From: MED-G116 sp038107835
Lineage (GTDB): Bacteria > Pseudomonadota > Alphaproteobacteria > Puniceispirillales > Puniceispirillaceae
Direction of reading: 5' to 3'
Assembly (NCBI GenBank): GCA_038107835.1
Contig: JAYNHH010000049.1
Span: 1 to 8,956, forward strand
Length of the DNA stretch: 8,956 bases
Below the pieces are notes generated by a model. It was not told the origin of the DNA and made no database searches. It saw only the letters and a program-made list of their open reading frames with translations. Each line of letters starts with the position of its first letter. The first letter of the stretch is position 1. The position numbers and the translations under genes are program-made. This document shows, piece by piece, positions 6,123-8,956 of the stretch.

Positions 6123-7513
6123 GCGAGAGTAAGCTCCTTGAGATTCTCGATGAAGCTGCCTTCATCTTCGAGACATCTCATATCAAACCATAATGCATCA
6201 TCGGTAATGCGACCTATCACCGGAATAGGCAGGTCCCTGAATGCTTTGGCTAACCTGATCAATGCTTTACCCGGTCGGCGTTTGCCAGACACCGTTATTT
6301 TCAGCGCTGCACTTGCCAGCGTGTCACTTGGCAATGCGCCACTGCCTATCTGGCTTTGGACAGGTGCAGCAATCACCTCGAACCCCTCGCACTGATCTTG
6401 CACGGTGGCGGCCATGCGGGCCGCCAATTGCGCAATGTCAGCATGGTCACGCGATAGCAGGCGCAAAGTTGGCAATTCCATCGCTAGCCGCGACGGGTCG
6501 GTATATAAACGCAGCACCGCCTGCAAAGCGGCCAAGGTTAATTTATCGGGCCGCATCGCCCGCGTCATCGGGTTGCGTTTGAGCTTGTTGATCAGGTCGC
6601 GCCGGCCCGCAACAATTCCAGCCTGCGGCCCGCCAAGAAGTTTGTCACCGCTAAAGGTCACCAAATCCGCGCCAGCCCCCAGAGCTTCGGCGACAGTGGT
6701 TTCATGTGGCAATTGATGGCTTTCCAGATCAATCAAAGTGCCACTGCCAAGATCCGTTACCAGCGGCAGGTTATGACGATGCGCGATCTCAGCCAGCGCC
6801 TGTTCAGATACGCTTTTCGTGAACCCTTTAATTTCAAAATTGCTGGCATGCACCTTCATCAACAAGGCGGTTCTTGGGCCAATCGCCAGCTCAAAATCTG
6901 TGCCATGTGTCCGATTTGTTGTGCCAACTTCCAGCAGCTTGCATCCCGCCTGCGCCATGATGTCAGGCATGCGGAACGCACCGCCAATTTCGATCAACTC
7001 ACCACGGGACACCGGGACTTCTTTGCGTTTTGCCAGGCTATTGAGTGTCAGTAGCACCGCTGCGGCATTGTTGTTTACGACAAGCGCAGCCTCTGCTCCC
7101 GTTAGGTAGCAAAGCAGATCTTCAGCATGTTTATGACGATCACCGCGCGTGCCTGTCTCCAAATCAAATTCCAGATTGCTGGCACCCCGCGCGACGTCGA
7201 CCATCGCCCTGATGGCAGATTCTGGCAAGGCGGCACGTCCAAGATTGGTGTGCAGCACTGTCCCCGTCAGGTTGATCACTGGTCGCAGCGAGGGTGTTAT
7301 CGTGTGCGTCACCTCTTCTGACAGTGCTTTTAAAAGCGAGTCATACTCGATTGTGGTGCCTGCCAACACCTGCGCCCTTGCCTTTGCAAGGACGGTTTTT
7401 ACAGATCGGGTGACAAGAGGCCCGCCAAATTCACAAACCAGCTCAGCTCCGGTGGGATCGTTTAACAGACGATCAACCGAGGGTAGTTTCTCCGGCTTAT
7501 CAATTCTTGTCAT
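6119..7513 (-). CDS. selA: L-seryl-tRNA(Sec) selenium transferase SelA
   Basis: The product has 464 residues, almost the length of E. coli SelA (463). This PLP enzyme uses selenophosphate to convert seryl-tRNA(Sec) into selenocysteyl-tRNA(Sec) as a large ring-shaped homo-oligomer in the cytoplasm. An N-terminal helical tRNA-binding region comes first (PSVDRLLNDP at 11-20). The fold-type-I aminotransferase core follows: NLTGTVLHTNLGRA (81-94), NNNAAAVLL (147-155), DLGSGTL (254-260) and SGDKLLGGPQAG (288-299), in which Lys291 should hold PLP. It appears complete. ATG at 7513 is preceded by AAAGG at a normal distance. It is the first gene of selA-selB-selC and diverges from a LysR-type regulator. 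selD, the source of selenophosphate, is not in the window. Confidence 0.97.
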   Translation of the reverse strand: MTRIDKPEKLPSVDRLLNDPTGAELVCEFGGPLVTRSVKTVLAKARAQVLAGTTIEYDSLLKALSEEVTHTITPSLRPVINLTGTVLHTNLGRAALPESAIRAMVDVARGASNLEFDLETGTRGDRHKHAEDLLCYLTGAEAALVVNNNAAAVLLTLNSLAKRKEVPVSRGELIEIGGAFRMPDIMAQAGCKLLEVGTTNRTHGTDFELAIGPRTALLMKVHASNFEIKGFTKSVSEQALAEIAHRHNLPLVTDLGSGTLIDLESHQLPHETTVAEALGAGADLVTFSGDKLLGGPQAGIVAGRRDLINKLKRNPMTRAMRPDKLTLAALQAVLRLYTDPSRLAMELPTLRLLSRDHADIAQLAARMAATVQDQCEGFEVIAAPVQSQIGSGALPSDTLASAALKITVSGKRRPGKALIRLAKAFRDLPIPVIGRITDDALWFDMRCLEDEGSFIENLKELTLA

Positions 7514-7617
7514 ATCAAACCTTTGGCAACGAACGGTGCTTATAGACCCCGATCACTTGCCTGTGTCGTGGAAGCGCTCCCAGCCTTTGGGTGTGAGGTC
7601 TGAGGTCTGCACCAGAA

Positions 7618-7644
7618 ATTGCATCTACGGCAGAGTGACGCAAT
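7618..7644. promoter_or_regulatory. Candidate LysR-type operator (inverted repeat)
   Basis: ATTGC (7618-7622) and GCAAT (7640-7644) are perfect inverted arms with a 17-nt spacer. They sit just upstream of the candidate lysR promoter and about 105 nt upstream of selA. The arms are short, so chance is possible. Confidence 0.25.
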
Positions 7645-7654
7645 CTTCAATATT

Positions 7655-7683
7655 TTGGCAAGCTTATTTTCTTTACACATAAA
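7655..7683 (+). promoter_or_regulatory. Candidate sigma-70 promoter of the lysR gene
   Basis: TTGGCA (7655-7660, 5 of 6 matches to TTGACA) is followed after 17 nt by CATAAA (7678-7683, 4 of 6 matches to TATAAT). Transcription would begin near 7690, about 30 nt before the LysR start. Confidence 0.4.
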
Positions 7684-7718
7684 TTCAGAAATGCTTAATT
7701 TTTCACAAGAGAAATTCT

Positions 7719-8594
7719 TTGATCTCAAATGCAATGCGCCTCGAAATTGACGTACTCAAGACATTTATTGCAGTTGCTGAAACCGGTTCGGTGAAATGTG
7801 CAGCAGAGCGCGTTGCGCGTTCACCTGCGGCCGTGTCCATGCAGATGAAAAAGCTGGAGAGGCTAGTTGGCGCGCCCGTGTTCCATCGCTCCGAGGGCGC
7901 CATGCGGCTGTCAGATAGTGGCGACCGATTGATGCCGCATGCACATCGCATCATTGAGGCAAATGACACAGCGCTGGCAGCATTGCTCAGCCCAGATATT
8001 AAAGGGATGGTTCGCATTGGGTTGTGTCTGGAGAATATTGAAACACGAATGCCCGAAATTCTTGCTGGATTTTCGCGTGTGCATCCCGGCGTCACAGTCA
8101 ACATTAATGCTGGTGATGCAAAAGATCTATCTGCAATGTTGGCCACAAACGCATTGGATATTGCCATACTAACCACCGGTGGTGGCGTAACAAATCTCGA
8201 GAACGACCGGCTCCTATATGAACAGCCTCTGGTATGGGCAACACACAAAAACAGTCGTCGTGATGGTGAAAGCCCCTTGCAGGTAGCTGTTGCACCCAGC
8301 GGATGTCCGTGGCGAGATGCTGCACTCGATGCTCTAAAACGCGCTGGCATTGAGTATAGAATTAGTTATCTGTCAAACGTATCTGAGTCCCAGCTTGCCG
8401 CTGTTCGTGCGGATCTGGCAGTTGCAGCGTTACCTGCGAGCAGAGTTGTAAACAGCACCCATCCAATCTGCGTTAGCAGTGATCTTCCTGAACTGCCCTA
8501 CACAAGAATGGTACTTCGAATGTCTGATAGGCCTGATGCCAATACAAAAGCACTGGCATCACAGATTTTATCAGCCTTTAACAGGCCAGTTTAG
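7719..8594 (+). CDS. LysR-type transcriptional regulator
   Basis: The product has 291 residues, typical of the family. The N-terminal winged helix-turn-helix is clear: LKTFIAVAETGSV (13-25), then AAERVARSPAAVSMQMKKLE (28-47), followed by the family's FHRSEGAMRLSDSGDRL segment and linker helix. The rest matches a periplasmic-binding-protein-like effector domain, starting near MVRIGLCLEN. The TTG start at 7719 is preceded by AAGAGAA at a suitable distance. An ATG at 7734 is an alternative that removes five residues and leaves the domain intact, but it has no ribosome binding site. The gene is divergent from selA, the classical layout for a LysR regulator and its target, so it may control the sel operon. 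It could equally regulate unrelated genes; the effector is unknown. Confidence 0.93.
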   Translation: MISNAMRLEIDVLKTFIAVAETGSVKCAAERVARSPAAVSMQMKKLERLVGAPVFHRSEGAMRLSDSGDRLMPHAHRIIEANDTALAALLSPDIKGMVRIGLCLENIETRMPEILAGFSRVHPGVTVNINAGDAKDLSAMLATNALDIAILTTGGGVTNLENDRLLYEQPLVWATHKNSRRDGESPLQVAVAPSGCPWRDAALDALKRAGIEYRISYLSNVSESQLAAVRADLAVAALPASRVVNSTHPICVSSDLPELPYTRMVLRMSDRPDANTKALASQILSAFNRPV

Positions 8595-8876
8595 TTTGCC
8601 TGAAGTCGATGACCAGGACACGCCAGGATCGACAAGGCTGGCGCTGCCAAGCCCCATGTCGCGGCGCTTACCATGGGCAAAGATTCTGCGCAGCCAATGT
8701 TTTGCGCCGCTCGCACCAACAACCAGATAGGGACAGTTTCCATCTGGATACCGCCCTTGTGCATTGGCTTTTTTGACTTTCAGTGCTGTCAGCCTGTTCA
8801 AACCACCTGAAGCCACATCCGACCCCACATTTACCCTCACACAAAAGCGTGCATTGGGCTGGATGGAAATAGCCAC
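8571..8876 (-). pseudogene. Amino-terminal remnant of a phage-type tyrosine integrase
   Basis: A 101-residue open frame holds a segment typical of the arm-binding N-terminus of P4/phage-like tyrosine recombinases. LNRLTALKVKKA starts at residue 26, followed by GRYPDG (41-46), YLVVGASGAKHW (50-61) and HGKRRDMGLGSASLV (68-82). Similarity stops at about 8631, where a family member would go on for some 300 more residues. The remaining tail is unrelated and runs 24 nt into the antisense of the 3' end of the LysR gene. The catalytic domain with its R-H-R-Y residues is missing, so it cannot recombine DNA. The usual start next to the LNRLTAL block is also lost: that block is preceded by in-frame sequence back to an ATG at 8876, which may be fortuitous. 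It marks an old integration or deletion event. Confidence 0.75.
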
Positions 8877-8956
8877 TTCATCACCTTAATGCCGGGAAAA
8901 TCCCATATTGTCAGGGATAAATGGCCATTAAAGCTAACAACCAAAGATTTAAGAAT

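Larger units (their letters stand above)
7514..7718. promoter_or_regulatory. Divergent selA / lysR regulatory region
   Basis: This 205-bp region must hold the promoters of the selA operon (minus) and the LysR gene (plus). It contains a 5-bp inverted repeat, ATTGC-N17-GCAAT (7618-7644), and a tandem direct repeat of TGAGGTC (7594-7607). LysR-type proteins usually bind between divergent genes, so either could be part of an operator. I see no strong sigma-70 promoter for selA, and nothing pointing to a riboswitch. Confidence 0.5.

Noticed and set aside
1..8956. CRISPR array or insertion sequence with terminal repeats
   Set aside because: No regularly spaced repeats, transposase or terminal inverted repeats were seen on reading through.

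Overview
The window is about 9 kb of bacterial chromosome and is dominated by a selenocysteine (Sec) locus. Codon use and protein style (SelA/SelB type, LysR regulator, phage-type integrase remnant, moderate GC) suggest a proteobacterium. A marine alphaproteobacterium is my best guess, but this is inference and could not be checked.

Left part (1-1805, minus): an almost complete exported NadN/UshA-type 5'-nucleotidase/NAD pyrophosphatase, cut by the left edge. A gap of about 490 bp with no convincing gene follows.

Centre left (2300-3963, plus): two genes in tandem. The first is a GrdB/PrdB-like selenoprotein of 411 residues with an in-frame UGA at codon 152 inside a UPFC redox motif. A plausible bacterial SECIS hairpin lies just after the UGA. 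An automatic gene caller would split this gene in two or call it a pseudogene. The second is a solitary glycine cleavage H protein (lipoyl carrier) with no gcvT or gcvP beside it.

Centre right (4074-7513, minus, convergent with the pair above): a compact operon selA-selB-selC. selA and selB overlap by ATGA, and the tRNA-Sec (anticodon UCA) starts 3 nt after the selB stop. A possible 31-residue microORF follows the tRNA. Its stop shares a CTAG palindrome with the stop of gcvH.

Right part: a LysR-type regulator (7719-8594, plus) diverges from selA across a 205-bp intergenic region. The amino-terminal remnant of a tyrosine recombinase (minus) follows, a sign of past mobile-element activity.

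Taken together, the window holds the machinery for Sec insertion (SelA charges tRNA-Sec, SelB delivers it) next to a probable client selenoprotein. That client is paired with a lipoyl carrier protein and lacks the classical Grd/Prd partners. The selenoprotein-GcvH pair is the best candidate for an undescribed system. selD (selenophosphate synthase) is not here and must be encoded elsewhere if the system works.
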